DNA of 64,000 nt from Sulfuritalea sp. (GTDB lineage Bacteria; Pseudomonadota; Gammaproteobacteria; Burkholderiales; Rhodocyclaceae), in contig JADJFK010000007.1 of assembly GCA_016708585.1 (NCBI GenBank), positions 62,001-126,000 of the forward strand. Reading direction: 5' to 3'. The notes under the pieces were generated by a model, which was not told the DNA's origin, did no database searches, and saw only the letters and a program-made list of their open reading frames with translations. Both the position numbers and the translations under genes were made by a program. Shown here in pieces: positions 1 through 8,395 of the stretch (the first letter of the stretch is position 1; each line of letters begins with the position of its first letter).

Positions 1-1059
1 GGCAAGTCCAGCCGCGACACCTGTGGCGCCTGCCACTTTTTCGGCGGCGGCGGCGACGGCGTCAAGCACGGCGACCTCGACAGTTCGATGTCCGCGCCCG
101 AGAAGGAACTCGACGTGCATATGGACGCCACCGGGCTCGACTTCACCTGCGGCACCTGCCACAAGACATCGAGCCACGATGTCGCCGGCAGCCGCTACTC
201 GCCGACCGCCAAGGACAGCAAGGGCGCACACCTGCGCGGCAAGACCGACAACGGCAATCCGGCCACCTGCGTCGCCTGCCACAACAACGCGCCGCACAAA
301 TCGGTCGCGCGGCTGAACCAGCACGCGGGCAAGATCGCCTGCCAGACCTGCCACATCCCCAGCTTCGCCCGCGGCGGCATTCCCACCAAGATGACCTGGG
401 ACTGGTCGACGGCCGGCCAGCTCGATGCGGCAGGCAAACAGATCACGAAGAAGGACGCCAAGGGTCGCATCATCTACGAATCGCGCAAGGGCGACTTCAC
501 CCTGGGCGAGAACGTCAAGCCCGAATACGTCTGGTTCAACGGCAACGTGACCTACACGCTGATCACCGACAAGATCGAGAAGAGCGACCAGCGCGTGCCG
601 ATCAACAAGATCGGCGGCAGCCCGAGCGACGGCAAGTCGATGATCTGGCCGATGAAGGTGTTCCGCGGCTCGCAGCCCTATGACCCGGTGAACAAGACGC
701 TGGTCACGCCGCACACGGCCGGCAACGACGACACCGGTTACTGGAAGAACCTCAATTGGGACAAGGCCATTGCGGTCGGCATGAACACGTCCGGCCATCC
801 GTTCTCGGGCAAGATCGACTTCATCAAGACCGAGATGTCCTGGCCGATCAACCACATGGTCGCGCCCAAGGAAAAGGCGCTGGGCTGCGCCGAGTGCCAC
901 AGCAAGGATAGCCGCCTGGCCGGCATCCAGGGCGTCTACATCCCGGTGCGCGACAACAACAAGCTGCTGGACACGATCGGCTGGGCCGTTGTGTTCCTGA
1001 CCCTGCTTGGCGTCATCGGTCACGGCGCCATGCGCATCGTCACCGCTCGCCGGCATTAA
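1..1059 (+). CDS. Octahaem c-type cytochrome, tetrathionate reductase family (5' truncated by window edge)
   Basis: The reading frame is open from base 1, so only the C-terminal 352 residues are present. Five CxxCH haem-binding motifs are visible: CGACH (residues 8-12), CGTCH (50-54), CVACH (90-94), CQTCH (114-118) and CAECH (296-300). The long haem-free stretch before the last motif, and a C-terminal membrane anchor (about residues 325-348), fit the octahaem tetrathionate reductase-like cytochromes, which would have about three more haems upstream of the window. Members are periplasmic multihaem enzymes; Shewanella OTR reduces tetrathionate, nitrite and hydroxylamine in vitro, and the physiological substrate is often unknown. 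The next gene, 18 bp downstream, is a membrane cytochrome b, which suggests electron exchange with the quinone pool. The direction of catalysis is not shown by the sequence. Confidence 0.78.
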   Translation, partial: GKSSRDTCGACHFFGGGGDGVKHGDLDSSMSAPEKELDVHMDATGLDFTCGTCHKTSSHDVAGSRYSPTAKDSKGAHLRGKTDNGNPATCVACHNNAPHKSVARLNQHAGKIACQTCHIPSFARGGIPTKMTWDWSTAGQLDAAGKQITKKDAKGRIIYESRKGDFTLGENVKPEYVWFNGNVTYTLITDKIEKSDQRVPINKIGGSPSDGKSMIWPMKVFRGSQPYDPVNKTLVTPHTAGNDDTGYWKNLNWDKAIAVGMNTSGHPFSGKIDFIKTEMSWPINHMVAPKEKALGCAECHSKDSRLAGIQGVYIPVRDNNKLLDTIGWAVVFLTLLGVIGHGAMRIVTARRH

Positions 1060-1077
1060 GCCTCAAGGAGAACTCAA

Positions 1078-1674
1078 ATGGCTGAACGTATCTACGTCTT
1101 CAAGCGCTTCGAGCGTTTCTGGCACTGGTCGCAGGCCGGCCTCATCATGTTCCTGATGCTGACCGCCTTCGACATCCACGGCACCTACACGATTTTCGGC
1201 TTCGAGAAGGCTGTCGCCTACCACACCACGGCGGCATGGACCCTGATCGGCCTGTGGGTGTTCGCCATCTTCTGGCACTTCACCACCGGCGAATGGAAGC
1301 AGTACATCCCGACCACGGAGAAAGTCGTGGCGATGATGAAGTATTACCTGGTCGGCATTTTCAAGAACGCCCCCCATCCCTTCCGCCTGACCACGCTGCG
1401 CAAGCACAATCCGCTGCAGCGCCTGGCCTATCTCGCCATCCTGGTCTGTGTCGGGCCGCTGATCTGGGTTACCGGCGTGCTCTACCTGTTCTATGACCAG
1501 TGGGCGGCCTGGGGCCTCGGCAGCCTGTCGCTGGAATGGGTCGCCAACGGCCACATCGCCGGCGCCTTCATGATGCTGGCCTTCCTCATCGCCCACGTCT
1601 ATCTGACCACCGCCGGGCATACCCCGCTGGCCCACATCAAGGCCATGATCACGGGCTGGGAAGAAGTGGATTGA
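1078..1674 (+). CDS. Membrane cytochrome b subunit (formate dehydrogenase gamma / cytochrome b561-like)
   Basis: A 198-residue integral membrane protein with four hydrophobic helices. Histidines suited to bis-His haem b ligation lie in the first helix (RFWHW near the N-terminus), the second (HTTAA and FWHF) and the last (HIAGA and AHVYL). This matches the di-haem cytochrome b subunits that pass electrons between quinones and periplasmic redox enzymes. A good ribosome site (AAGGAG) lies 7-8 bases before the ATG. It follows the octahaem cytochrome with an 18-bp gap and is probably its membrane partner. The specific family name is uncertain because short cytochrome b subunits are alike. Confidence 0.82.
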   Translation: MAERIYVFKRFERFWHWSQAGLIMFLMLTAFDIHGTYTIFGFEKAVAYHTTAAWTLIGLWVFAIFWHFTTGEWKQYIPTTEKVVAMMKYYLVGIFKNAPHPFRLTTLRKHNPLQRLAYLAILVCVGPLIWVTGVLYLFYDQWAAWGLGSLSLEWVANGHIAGAFMMLAFLIAHVYLTTAGHTPLAHIKAMITGWEEVD

Positions 1675-1685
1675 TCAATGATTTT

Positions 1686-1714
1686 TTGACGTAGATACAA
1701 GCTTTGCATAGTCC
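1686..1714 (+). promoter_or_regulatory. Possible sigma-70 promoter before the cytochrome c gene
   Basis: A TTGACG hexamer at 1686-1691 is followed after 17 bases by TAGTCC, a poor -10 match. An alternative -10 is TACAAT at 1731-1736. The 94-bp gap between cytochrome b and cytochrome c is AT-richer than its surroundings, so an internal promoter is plausible but weak. Confidence 0.28.
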
Positions 1715-1768
1715 GGACCAGCCCCTTAACTACAATCGGGCACTGGAAATTCATCAAGGAGCACCACC

Positions 1769-2155
1769 ATGAAACTCGCCACCACCCTCGCCGCCGGCGT
1801 CGCGCTCTCGTTGCTCGCCGCCTCGGCCTTCGCCTACGATGCCGACTGGAAGCGCGGTCGCGTGTATTACCGCAGCGTGTGCACCTCCTGCCATGCCGTG
1901 CAGCCGATCGGCACCATCAACCCCAGTTCCAAGACCAAGGCCGAATGGGCGGCCTACCTCAAGGCCGACAAGCACGCCAAGGGCAAGGACACGGTCAAGC
2001 AGTACGTCAGCAAGGCCTACCGCGCCAGCATCAAGTCGGGCAACAAGGCGGCCGAAAAGTTCGCCGACACGCCCGACCAGGAACTGCTCGACGACGTCGC
2101 GGCCTTCCTGACCAAGGGTGCCAAGGACGGCGACTCGCCCGCCAGCTGCAACTGA
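1769..2155 (+). CDS. Periplasmic monohaem cytochrome c
   Basis: A 128-residue protein with a clear Sec signal peptide (MKLATTLAAG... ending AFA, cleavage before YDADW) and a single CTSCH haem site about 35 residues in. The distal ligand could be one of several methionine or histidine candidates; I cannot assign it. A strong AAGGAG site precedes the ATG. Its position between the octahaem/cytochrome b pair and the YeeE/YedE transporter suggests a soluble electron carrier for this sulfur/redox cluster. Conserved family membership beyond class I-like cytochrome c cannot be stated without a search. Confidence 0.85.
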   Translation: MKLATTLAAGVALSLLAASAFAYDADWKRGRVYYRSVCTSCHAVQPIGTINPSSKTKAEWAAYLKADKHAKGKDTVKQYVSKAYRASIKSGNKAAEKFADTPDQELLDDVAAFLTKGAKDGDSPASCN

Positions 2156-2173
2156 TCCACCAAAAGACTGACG

Positions 2174-2204
2174 CAGGCGCGTCGCCTCCGGGGCGAGGCG
2201 CCTG
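2174..2204 (+). other. Intercistronic hairpin between cytochrome c and YeeE/YedE genes
   Basis: GC-rich inverted repeat (arms around CAGGCGC and GCGCCTG, loop TCCG) in the 82-bp gap. No T-run follows, so it is more likely an mRNA-stabilising or attenuating hairpin than a full terminator. Confidence 0.4.
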
Positions 2205-2237
2205 TCCGTTCGCGCAAGAGACTGTTGGAGTGGAACG

Positions 2238-3479
2238 ATGAGCGATAGCGATTCCGGTTGGCTGGCGGGCTTCAAGGCCGACTACCAGACCCTCTTCGTC
2301 GAGGAATGGTCGCCCTTCGTCGGCGCCATGCTGCTGGTGCTGACCGTCATCGGCCTGATGCTGTCCGGCCTGGTCTGGGGCGTATTCGGCGGCGTCAAGT
2401 TCTGGGGCGACTGGTTCAACAACCTGATCGGCCTCGGTCCCGTGCTCGGTCTGCCGCAGCAAACCGAAGGCTTCCTGATGCACCGCATGTCGCTGATGAA
2501 CATCATGCTGGTGGTCGGCGCATTGAGCGCGGCGCTCTTGTCGCGCCAGTTCAGCCCCAACCGGCCGCCACCCCTCGAATACCTCTGGGCCGCTGCGGGT
2601 GGCAGCCTGCTCGGCATCGGCGCGGCACTGGCCGGGGGCTGCACCACGGGCGGCTTCTTCAACCCGGTGCTGCACTCCTCCCCCGCCGGCTGGGCGATGT
2701 GGCTGGGCCTCTTGGCCGGCGCCGCGATCGGCCTCAAGCTGCTGCTGTGGACCCTCGACCATATCGAGTGGGGCATGCAGGCGCCGCCGGCGCTGGACAT
2801 TCCCGAGGGAGTGCGCCACAACTTCCCCTGGCTCGGCCTTGCCATCATCATCGGCGTCCTGTTCTGGGCCACGCAGTGGTACGGCTCCAGCGACGAAAAG
2901 CTGGTGGCGCGCGCCGTGATCGTCATCGCCGGCTTCGCCATCGGTTTCATCATGCATCGCTCGCGCCTGTGCTTCGCGCGCGCCTTCCGCGAACCCTTCA
3001 TGACCGCCGAAGGCGACATGACCAAGGCGGTGATCCTGGCCCTGGCGATCGGCATCCCGATCGCCGCGCTGCTGTTCGAGAAGAAGGTGCTCGACCCCTA
3101 CCTGGCGATTCCGCCGGCGTTCTGGATCGGCTCGCTGGTCGGCGGCCTGATCTTCGGCATCGGCATGGTCTTCGCCGGCGGCTGCGCCTCGGGCTCGCTG
3201 TGGCGCATGGGCGAAGGTCACTTCAAACTCTGGGTGACGATGTTCTTCTTTTCCTGGATGGGTTCGATCGCCAGCGCCGTGTTCAAGAAGCTGAACCTGA
3301 CCGCGATCGACGAAACCAATGTCGAGACTTACGAAATGACCCGGGTCGGCTTCCAGGCCTACCTGCCGGAAATGTGGGGCAGCTGGGGCTGGACCCTGGC
3401 CGTCGGCGGCGCCCTGCTGCTGCTGTGGTACGCGCTGGTACGTTACAACGAATCCACCGAAAAATTCACCCTGCTTTAG
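2238..3479 (+). CDS. YeeE/YedE family sulfur-compound (thiosulfate-type) transporter
   Basis: A 413-residue polytopic membrane protein with roughly ten hydrophobic helices arranged as two related halves. The family's hallmark cysteines are present: AGGCTTGG (Cys135), RSRLCFARAF (Cys245) and AGGCASGS (Cys316). In characterised YeeE these cysteines relay thiosulfate through the membrane. It lies 9 bp ahead of a rhodanese gene, which in thiosulfate systems handles sulfane sulfur. With the cytochromes upstream this makes a coherent inorganic-sulfur locus. The transported species (thiosulfate or another sulfur compound) is inferred. Confidence 0.88.
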   Translation: MSDSDSGWLAGFKADYQTLFVEEWSPFVGAMLLVLTVIGLMLSGLVWGVFGGVKFWGDWFNNLIGLGPVLGLPQQTEGFLMHRMSLMNIMLVVGALSAALLSRQFSPNRPPPLEYLWAAAGGSLLGIGAALAGGCTTGGFFNPVLHSSPAGWAMWLGLLAGAAIGLKLLLWTLDHIEWGMQAPPALDIPEGVRHNFPWLGLAIIIGVLFWATQWYGSSDEKLVARAVIVIAGFAIGFIMHRSRLCFARAFREPFMTAEGDMTKAVILALAIGIPIAALLFEKKVLDPYLAIPPAFWIGSLVGGLIFGIGMVFAGGCASGSLWRMGEGHFKLWVTMFFFSWMGSIASAVFKKLNLTAIDETNVETYEMTRVGFQAYLPEMWGSWGWTLAVGGALLLLWYALVRYNESTEKFTLL

Positions 3480-3488
3480 GAGCTCATC

Positions 3489-4649
3489 ATGCAAGCCAAA
3501 CGACTCACGCTGTTTGTTGCGGTAATTGCCAGCCTGGCCGCCGTACCGATGGTCTATCCGGTGACGGCCTTCGCCGCCGATGCGGCGACCATCCAGCCCA
3601 GGGACGGCTGGTACAACAAGGCGCTGGTCGATTACGATTTCATGCGCCAGAACGTCAGCATCCCGCCGAAGAAGGGCGTCGTGATCATCGACTCGCGCCC
3701 CGCCGCGCGCCAGTACGACCCCGGCCACATTCCCGGCGCGATCAACATTCCCGACAGCCAGTTCGACAAGCTGGTCGACAAACTGCCGGCGGACAAGGCG
3801 ACGCTGCTGCTGTTCTACTGCGGCGGACTGGAATGCATGCTGAGCCACAACTCGGCCTTCAAGGCCGAGAAGCTCGGTTACACCAACATCAAGGTGTATC
3901 CGGCCGGCTCGCCGGAATGGAAGGCCAAGGGCGCGCAGATGTCGGTATCCGCGGCCTACCTCAAGAAGCTGATGGAGGACAAGGCGCCGTACGTCCTGAT
4001 CGATGCGCGGCCCAAGCGTGTCGCCGACAAGGGCATGATCCCGACCGCGCTCAACATTTCCGATACCGAGTTCGACAAGCAGGTCGACAAGTTGCCCGCC
4101 GACAAGGCCACGCCGCTGATCTACTACTGCGGCGGCCTCGAGTGCGTGCTTTCCGACAACTCGGCGGCCAAGGCGAAGAAGCTCGGCTACACCAATGTCC
4201 TGACCTATCCGCCCGGCTATCCGGAGTGGGAGAAGCTGCATGGTGCGCCGGCCGCCGCAGGCGCCCCCGCAGGTGCAACGGCCGCCCCGGCAGCCAACTC
4301 TGCCGCGCTGGTGCCGGGCAAGGAGAAAGGCTCGGTCACGGTCGACTCCTTCGAGCAGGTCTGGAAGTCGAATCCCGGCTCGATCATGCTGGTCGATGTG
4401 CGTGATCCGAAGGAAGTCGCCTCCGGCATGATCAAGGGCTCGGTGAACATCCCGATGAACGAGCTGGAGAAGAAGATCGCCACGCTGCCGGGCGACAAGC
4501 CGGTGGTCTTCGTCTGCGGCACCGGCGCCCGCTCGGGCGAGGCCTACGATACGGTGAAGCTGCTCGGCGGCAAGGTGCAGGCCGCCTTCCTCGACGCCGA
4601 CGTCAAGTTCAATGCCGACGGCAGCTACACCATGGCGGCGAAGAAGTAG
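3489..4649 (+). CDS. Exported protein with three rhodanese domains
   Basis: A 386-residue protein with a signal peptide (cleavage near AFA-AD, residue 30) and three rhodanese modules. Domain 1 (about 60-150) carries CGGLEC with Cys111, domain 2 (about 165-250) carries CGGLEC with Cys214, and domain 3 (about 285-375) has the classic loop CGTGARS with Cys343. An Ala/Pro linker (about 252-275) separates domains 2 and 3. Rhodaneses transfer sulfane sulfur from donors such as thiosulfate through a cysteine persulfide. All three catalytic cysteines are retained, so none of the domains looks inactive. AGGAG lies just before the ATG, and the gene follows YeeE/YedE by 9 bp in the same operon. The first two domains are much alike, suggesting internal duplication. 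Confidence 0.88.
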   Translation: MQAKRLTLFVAVIASLAAVPMVYPVTAFAADAATIQPRDGWYNKALVDYDFMRQNVSIPPKKGVVIIDSRPAARQYDPGHIPGAINIPDSQFDKLVDKLPADKATLLLFYCGGLECMLSHNSAFKAEKLGYTNIKVYPAGSPEWKAKGAQMSVSAAYLKKLMEDKAPYVLIDARPKRVADKGMIPTALNISDTEFDKQVDKLPADKATPLIYYCGGLECVLSDNSAAKAKKLGYTNVLTYPPGYPEWEKLHGAPAAAGAPAGATAAPAANSAALVPGKEKGSVTVDSFEQVWKSNPGSIMLVDVRDPKEVASGMIKGSVNIPMNELEKKIATLPGDKPVVFVCGTGARSGEAYDTVKLLGGKVQAAFLDADVKFNADGSYTMAAKK

Positions 4650-5086
4650 TGACGGAATTCCAGCGCCTCTACACCGGCCGCCTCTGGTCGGTGATGGCCT
4701 GGGACCAGCTGACGGCGCTCTGGCAGCGCATCGACCCCGCCGCCGGCTGGTATCTGGTCGCCGTCGGCGTGTCGCCGGCGCCGACTTCCGGGATGCTGCC
4801 GGCCGCTGCTGCGGACGTCAGCGCCTTCATCGAGCGCATCGACGCCCTGTTGCGGGCGGAACACCATGAATCCTATTGCGGCATCGTCTACGCCGACGAC
4901 CTCGAAAACCCGCGCCTGATCAAGATCTACGATCCGAACAACCTGGGTTCCTCCTGCGGCTCGTCGAAAACGCCCCATCCGCCGGGCTGGATCATGAGCC
5001 GCCTGCCGCCCGACGAAATCATCGCCACCCGCGCCGCGCCGGAAAACCGCAAGCGCTGGTGGCAGGGTTTGCTCGGAGATAGCTAG
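4649..5086 (+). CDS. Hypothetical protein, last gene of the sulfur/redox cluster
   Basis: A 145-residue protein I do not recognise. It starts with GTG overlapping the rhodanese stop codon by one base, so it is translationally coupled. No signal peptide or membrane helix is apparent. The C-terminal half has conserved-looking stretches (YCGIVYADD, KIYDPNNLG, SSCGSS, PPGWIMSRLPPDE) with two cysteines. The segment VSPAPTSG near residue 42 comes from a copy of the dispersed 22-bp repeat, so this part is probably a tolerated insertion. Coupling suggests a role with the cluster, perhaps as a cytoplasmic accessory protein; nothing more can be said. Confidence 0.7.
   Translation: MTEFQRLYTGRLWSVMAWDQLTALWQRIDPAAGWYLVAVGVSPAPTSGMLPAAAADVSAFIERIDALLRAEHHESYCGIVYADDLENPRLIKIYDPNNLGSSCGSSKTPHPPGWIMSRLPPDEIIATRAAPENRKRWWQGLLGDS
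4766..4787 (+). repeat. Dispersed 22-bp repeat, copy 1
   Basis: Core TCGCCGGCGCCGACTT inside the hypothetical gene; read as VSPAPTS. Confidence 0.7.
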
Positions 5087-5145
5087 GCAGTTCCCGCCCG
5101 TATTCACGGTTTTGGCCGCCCTGCGCCTGAGGCATAGTGCCGCCT

Positions 5146-5559
5146 ATGGCGCCACCGACCGAGACCCTGCCCGACCGCACTTCACTCAAGTTCCTGGTGG
5201 TCGACGACTTCTCGACCATGCGCCGCATCGTGCGCAACCTGCTGAAGGAGCTGGGTTTTACCAACGTCGAAGAAGCCGAGGACGGCGCCGTGGCGCTGTC
5301 CAAGCTGCGCCAGGGCGGCTTCGAAGTGGTGGTCTCCGACTGGAATATGCCCAACATGGACGGCTTGAGTCTGTTGCAGACCATGCGCGCGGATGCGGCG
5401 CTGAAATCCCTGCCTTTCCTGATGATCACGGCTGACGCAAAAAAGGAAAACATCGCCGCCGCCGTTCAGGCCGGCGCCTCGAGCTGTATCGCCAAGCCGT
5501 TTACGGCGGCCACGCTGCAGGAAAAGCTGGACAAGATCTTCGAGAAGATGGGCATCTGA
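5146..5559 (+). CDS. cheY: CheY-like response regulator (stand-alone receiver)
   Basis: A 137-residue single receiver domain. The acidic pair is in FLVVDDFST, the phospho-acceptor Asp is in SDWNMPNMDG, Thr/Ala switch residues are in MITADAKKEN and the conserved Lys is in IAKPF. VVDDFSTMRRIVRNLLKELG is the signature of chemotaxis CheY proteins that bind the flagellar motor. No chemotaxis genes flank it here, so the assignment rests on sequence alone. An alternative GTG start nine bases upstream exists; the ATG is preferred. A short GCAC-TTCG-GTGC hairpin follows the stop codon. Confidence 0.85.
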   Translation: MAPPTETLPDRTSLKFLVVDDFSTMRRIVRNLLKELGFTNVEEAEDGAVALSKLRQGGFEVVVSDWNMPNMDGLSLLQTMRADAALKSLPFLMITADAKKENIAAAVQAGASSCIAKPFTAATLQEKLDKIFEKMGI

Positions 5560-5611
5560 CGCACTTCGGTGCGCCGTCGCACGAAGGCTATATCCGACAA
5601 AAACAATCGGG

Positions 5612-5617
5612 TATAGT
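5612..5617 (+). promoter_or_regulatory. Candidate -10 element upstream of the DUF255 gene
   Basis: TATAGT lies 23 bases before the ATG in an AT-richer gap. No convincing -35 hexamer is visible at the right spacing. Confidence 0.28.
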
Positions 5618-5640
5618 GGCTTTTCCGAACGAGGCCCGCG

Positions 5641-7652
5641 ATGTCATTTCCACTCTCCAACCGGCTTTCCGCCGAAACCTCCCCCTATCTGTTACAACAC
5701 GCCGACAACCCGGTACATTGGCAGCCCTGGGATGAGCAAACCCTCACTCTGGCGCGCCGGGAGAACCGACCAATCCTGCTGTCGATAGGCTATTCGGCCT
5801 GCCACTGGTGCCATGTCATGGCCCACGAATGCTTCGAGGATGACGAGGTAGCGACGGTGATGAACCGCCTGTTCGTCAACATCAAGGTCGACCGGGAGGA
5901 ACGCCCCGACCTCGACCAGATCTACCAGACCGCCCACCAGATGCTGACACGGCGCAGCGGCGGCTGGCCGCTGACGATGTTCCTCTCGCCCGACGGTACG
6001 CCCTTCTTCGGCGGCACTTATTTTCCGAAAGGACCGCGCTACGGCCTGCCCGGTTTCGCCGATCTTTGCCAGCGCGTCGCTGCGGCCTACCGCGACCGCC
6101 GCGAGGACATCGCCGCCCAGGCCACCGAAATCCGCGAAGCACTGGCCGCCACCGTGCCGGAACCCGCGGCAACGGCTGCCACCTTCGATGCCGCGCCCCT
6201 GGCCGCCGCCGCAGCGCTGCTGGCTCGCGGTTTCGACAGCCGCTACGGCGGTTTCGGCGGCGCGCCGAAGTTTCCGCATCCGACCGACCTCGCCTTCCTG
6301 CTCGCGCGCAAGGAGTCGGGGGCGCGCCAAATGGCCCTGACCACGCTCAAGTACATGTGCGAAGGGGGCATCTACGACCAGATCGGCGGCGGCTTCTGCC
6401 GTTACAGCGTCGACGAGCGCTGGGAGATTCCCCACTTCGAAAAAATGCTCTACGACAACGGGCCGCTGCTGGCGCTCTGCGCCGACGCCTGGGGGCAAAG
6501 TGGCGATCCCCTTTTCGCCCGGGTTGCCGATGAAACCGCCGCCTGGGTGATGCGCGAGATGCAGGCGCCCGACGGCGGCTATTACTCCTCGCTCGATGCC
6601 GACTCGGAGGGCGAGGAGGGCAAGTACTACGTCTGGGATCGCGCCGAAGTCGAGCATCTGCTGACGCCGCAGGAGTCGGCGCTGGCGCGACGGCGCTGGG
6701 GCTTCGATGGCCCGCCGAACTTCGAGAATCGCCACTGGCACGCCAGAATTGCCGGCCCGCTGGACGACGCGGAAATCCCCCTGCTCGCCGCCGCGCGCGA
6801 AAAGCTTTTCGCCGCCCGCGAAATGCGCATCCGCCCGGGTCGTGACGACAAGGTGCTGACCAGCTGGAACGCCCTGATGATCGAAGGCATGGCGCACGCG
6901 GCGCGCGTATTCGGCAAGAACGAGTGGCTGGTATCGGCGCAGCACGCGATGGACTACATCCGCACCACCATGTGGCAGGACGGCGCCCCGGGCGGGGGGG
7001 TGGGGGCCATTTGCTGGCGACCGCCCGGGACGGCCGCGCCCGCCTCGACGCCTATCTCGACGACCACGCCTTCCTGCTCGCCGCCCTGCTCGAACTGATG
7101 GAGGCCGAGTTTCGCGCGGAAGACCTGGGCTTCGCCATTGAACTGGCCGACGCCCTGCTGAATCGCTTCGAAGACCGCGACGCCGGCGGTTTCTTCTTCA
7201 CCGCCCACGACCACGAAGTCCTGATCCACCGTCCCAAGACCGGGCACGACAATGCCACGCCGGCCGGCAACGGCGTCGCCGCGTTTGCCCTGCAACGACT
7301 CGGCCACATGCTCGGCGAAACCCGCTACCTCGGTGCTGCCGAACGCACCCTCCGGCTTTTCTGGCCGACCATTCGGCAGTCGCCGGGCGGCTTCGGCAGC
7401 CTGCTGCGGGCGCTTGAAGAAGCGCTCGCGCCACCGGAAATCATCATCCTGAAAGGCCCTGTCGACGAAGTGGTTAATGGGTGCCGCGTCCTCGGCGCCA
7501 ATCCGCGGCGACTGGTTCTGGCCCTGCCCAACGGAATTTCCGGCCTGCCGGCGGCGCTTACGAAGCCGGAAAGCGATCATGTCAACGCATGGGTCTGCCA
7601 AGGCGTTACTTGCTCCGCACCGACGGAAAAACTTGACCACCTGAATTATTGA
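5641..7652 (+). CDS. DUF255 / YyaL-type thioredoxin-fold protein, interrupted by a frameshift
   Basis: The first frame (5641 to about 6995) encodes the N-terminal thioredoxin-like domain with a CHWC motif (Cys54, Cys57) in the signature YSACHWCHVM, followed by an (alpha/alpha)6-barrel-like region. Homologous sequence then continues in a second frame to 7652 (HLLATARDGRARLDAYLDDH and on to the C-terminus). The switch falls in a run of Gs at about 6995-7010, typical of either a sequencing error or a recent one-base indel. Joined, the protein is about 670 residues, the normal length for this family (YyaL/spermatogenesis-associated protein 20). The exact function is not established; a redox role is assumed. 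The upstream reading frame alone would end at 7098. Confidence 0.8.
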
Positions 7653-7744
7653 TCCGCGGTATTTTCAGCGCAGCCCAAGTCCGGTATCATCCGCAGCGTT
7701 TTGTCCGGCACTTCCAACCCTATCCACACGACAAGGAATTCAAC

Positions 7745-8053
7745 ATGAAATCAGTACTGATCTCCGCCCTGGTTGCTGCCGGCGTTCTCGCCTCGGCTCC
7801 GGCTTTCGCCAACAAGGACCTGGCCACCAAGAGCGGCTGCATGGCCTGCCACGCCGTCGACAAGAAACTGGTCGGCCCCTCCTATCAGGACGTCGCCAAG
7901 AAGTACAAGGCCAGCGATGAGGCCATGCTGGTCGACAAGGTCAGGAAGGGCGGCAAGGGCAACTGGGGCCAGATCCCGATGCCGCCGAATGCCGCCGTCA
8001 AGGACGAGGATCTGAAGACCCTGGTCAAGTGGGTTCTCGCCGGCGCCAAGTAA
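7745..8053 (+). CDS. Small periplasmic cytochrome c (cytochrome c551/c552 type)
   Basis: A 102-residue precursor with a signal peptide ending at AFA-NKD and a mature class I cytochrome c of about 80 residues. The CMACH haem site is near its start. The C-terminal half has the sixth-ligand region with Met in QIPMPPN, the pattern of cytochrome c8/c551. These are soluble electron donors to nitrite reductase or terminal oxidases. The gene looks monocistronic: it has its own 5' gap, an AAGGA ribosome site and a strong terminator right behind it. An in-frame upstream extension to 7649 exists but would put residues ahead of an obvious signal peptide, so the ATG at 7745 is preferred. Confidence 0.9.
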   Translation: MKSVLISALVAAGVLASAPAFANKDLATKSGCMACHAVDKKLVGPSYQDVAKKYKASDEAMLVDKVRKGGKGNWGQIPMPPNAAVKDEDLKTLVKWVLAGAK

Positions 8054-8070
8054 GCAGCGTCGTCGCCTAG

Positions 8071-8111
8071 AAAAAAGGCCGGTTCCGCGATTCGCGGCGC
8101 CGGCCTTTTTT
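8071..8111 (+). terminator. Rho-independent terminator after cytochrome c
   Basis: AAAAAAGGCCGG pairs with CCGGCCTTTTTT around a GC-rich inner stem, with a U-run on both strands, so it may work bidirectionally. Confidence 0.88.
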
Positions 8112-8291
8112 ATGTCCGCGCCGAAGGTGAGGACGGTATCCCCGTGTGGGATATGTCTCCGCAGGAAGCGGCGACGGTACCCCCTGGTGGGACATGCCCG
8201 CGCCAAAGTCGCGGACCGCATGCCCTTGCGGGATATGCCGGCACAGGACGCGAGGACACCATTCCCCCCGACGGGATATGCCCTGCCGGCT
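8111..8291 (+). repeat. Tandem array of four REP-like ~41-bp palindromic units
   Basis: Units start at about 8111, 8151, 8192 and 8233, with a partial fifth at 8276. Each follows the plan (A)TATGYC - GC-rich stem-loop - GACGGTATCCCC - TGCGGG. The units diverge by several bases each and abut without spacers. The 8054-8395 gap holds only the terminator, this array and the livJ leader. Confidence 0.75.
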
Positions 8292-8395
8292 GAAAAAGCC
8301 GCGTTGACAAGCCGATGCAGGAAAGCAAAAATCCGTATCGTGATTTTCCATCCGACGTATCATCCCGTATTCCCCGACCTGAACGGAGTCTCGCC

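Noticed and set aside
2258..4405. 715-residue frame overlapping YeeE/YedE and rhodanese genes
   Set aside because: Arg/Pro-rich out-of-frame translation with no domain; the overlapping frames carry conserved motifs and ribosome sites.
8111..8291. Possible CRISPR array
   Set aside because: Units are ~41 bp and regularly spaced, but they abut without unique spacers, diverge from each other and recur singly elsewhere; REP-like palindromes fit better. No cas genes are present.
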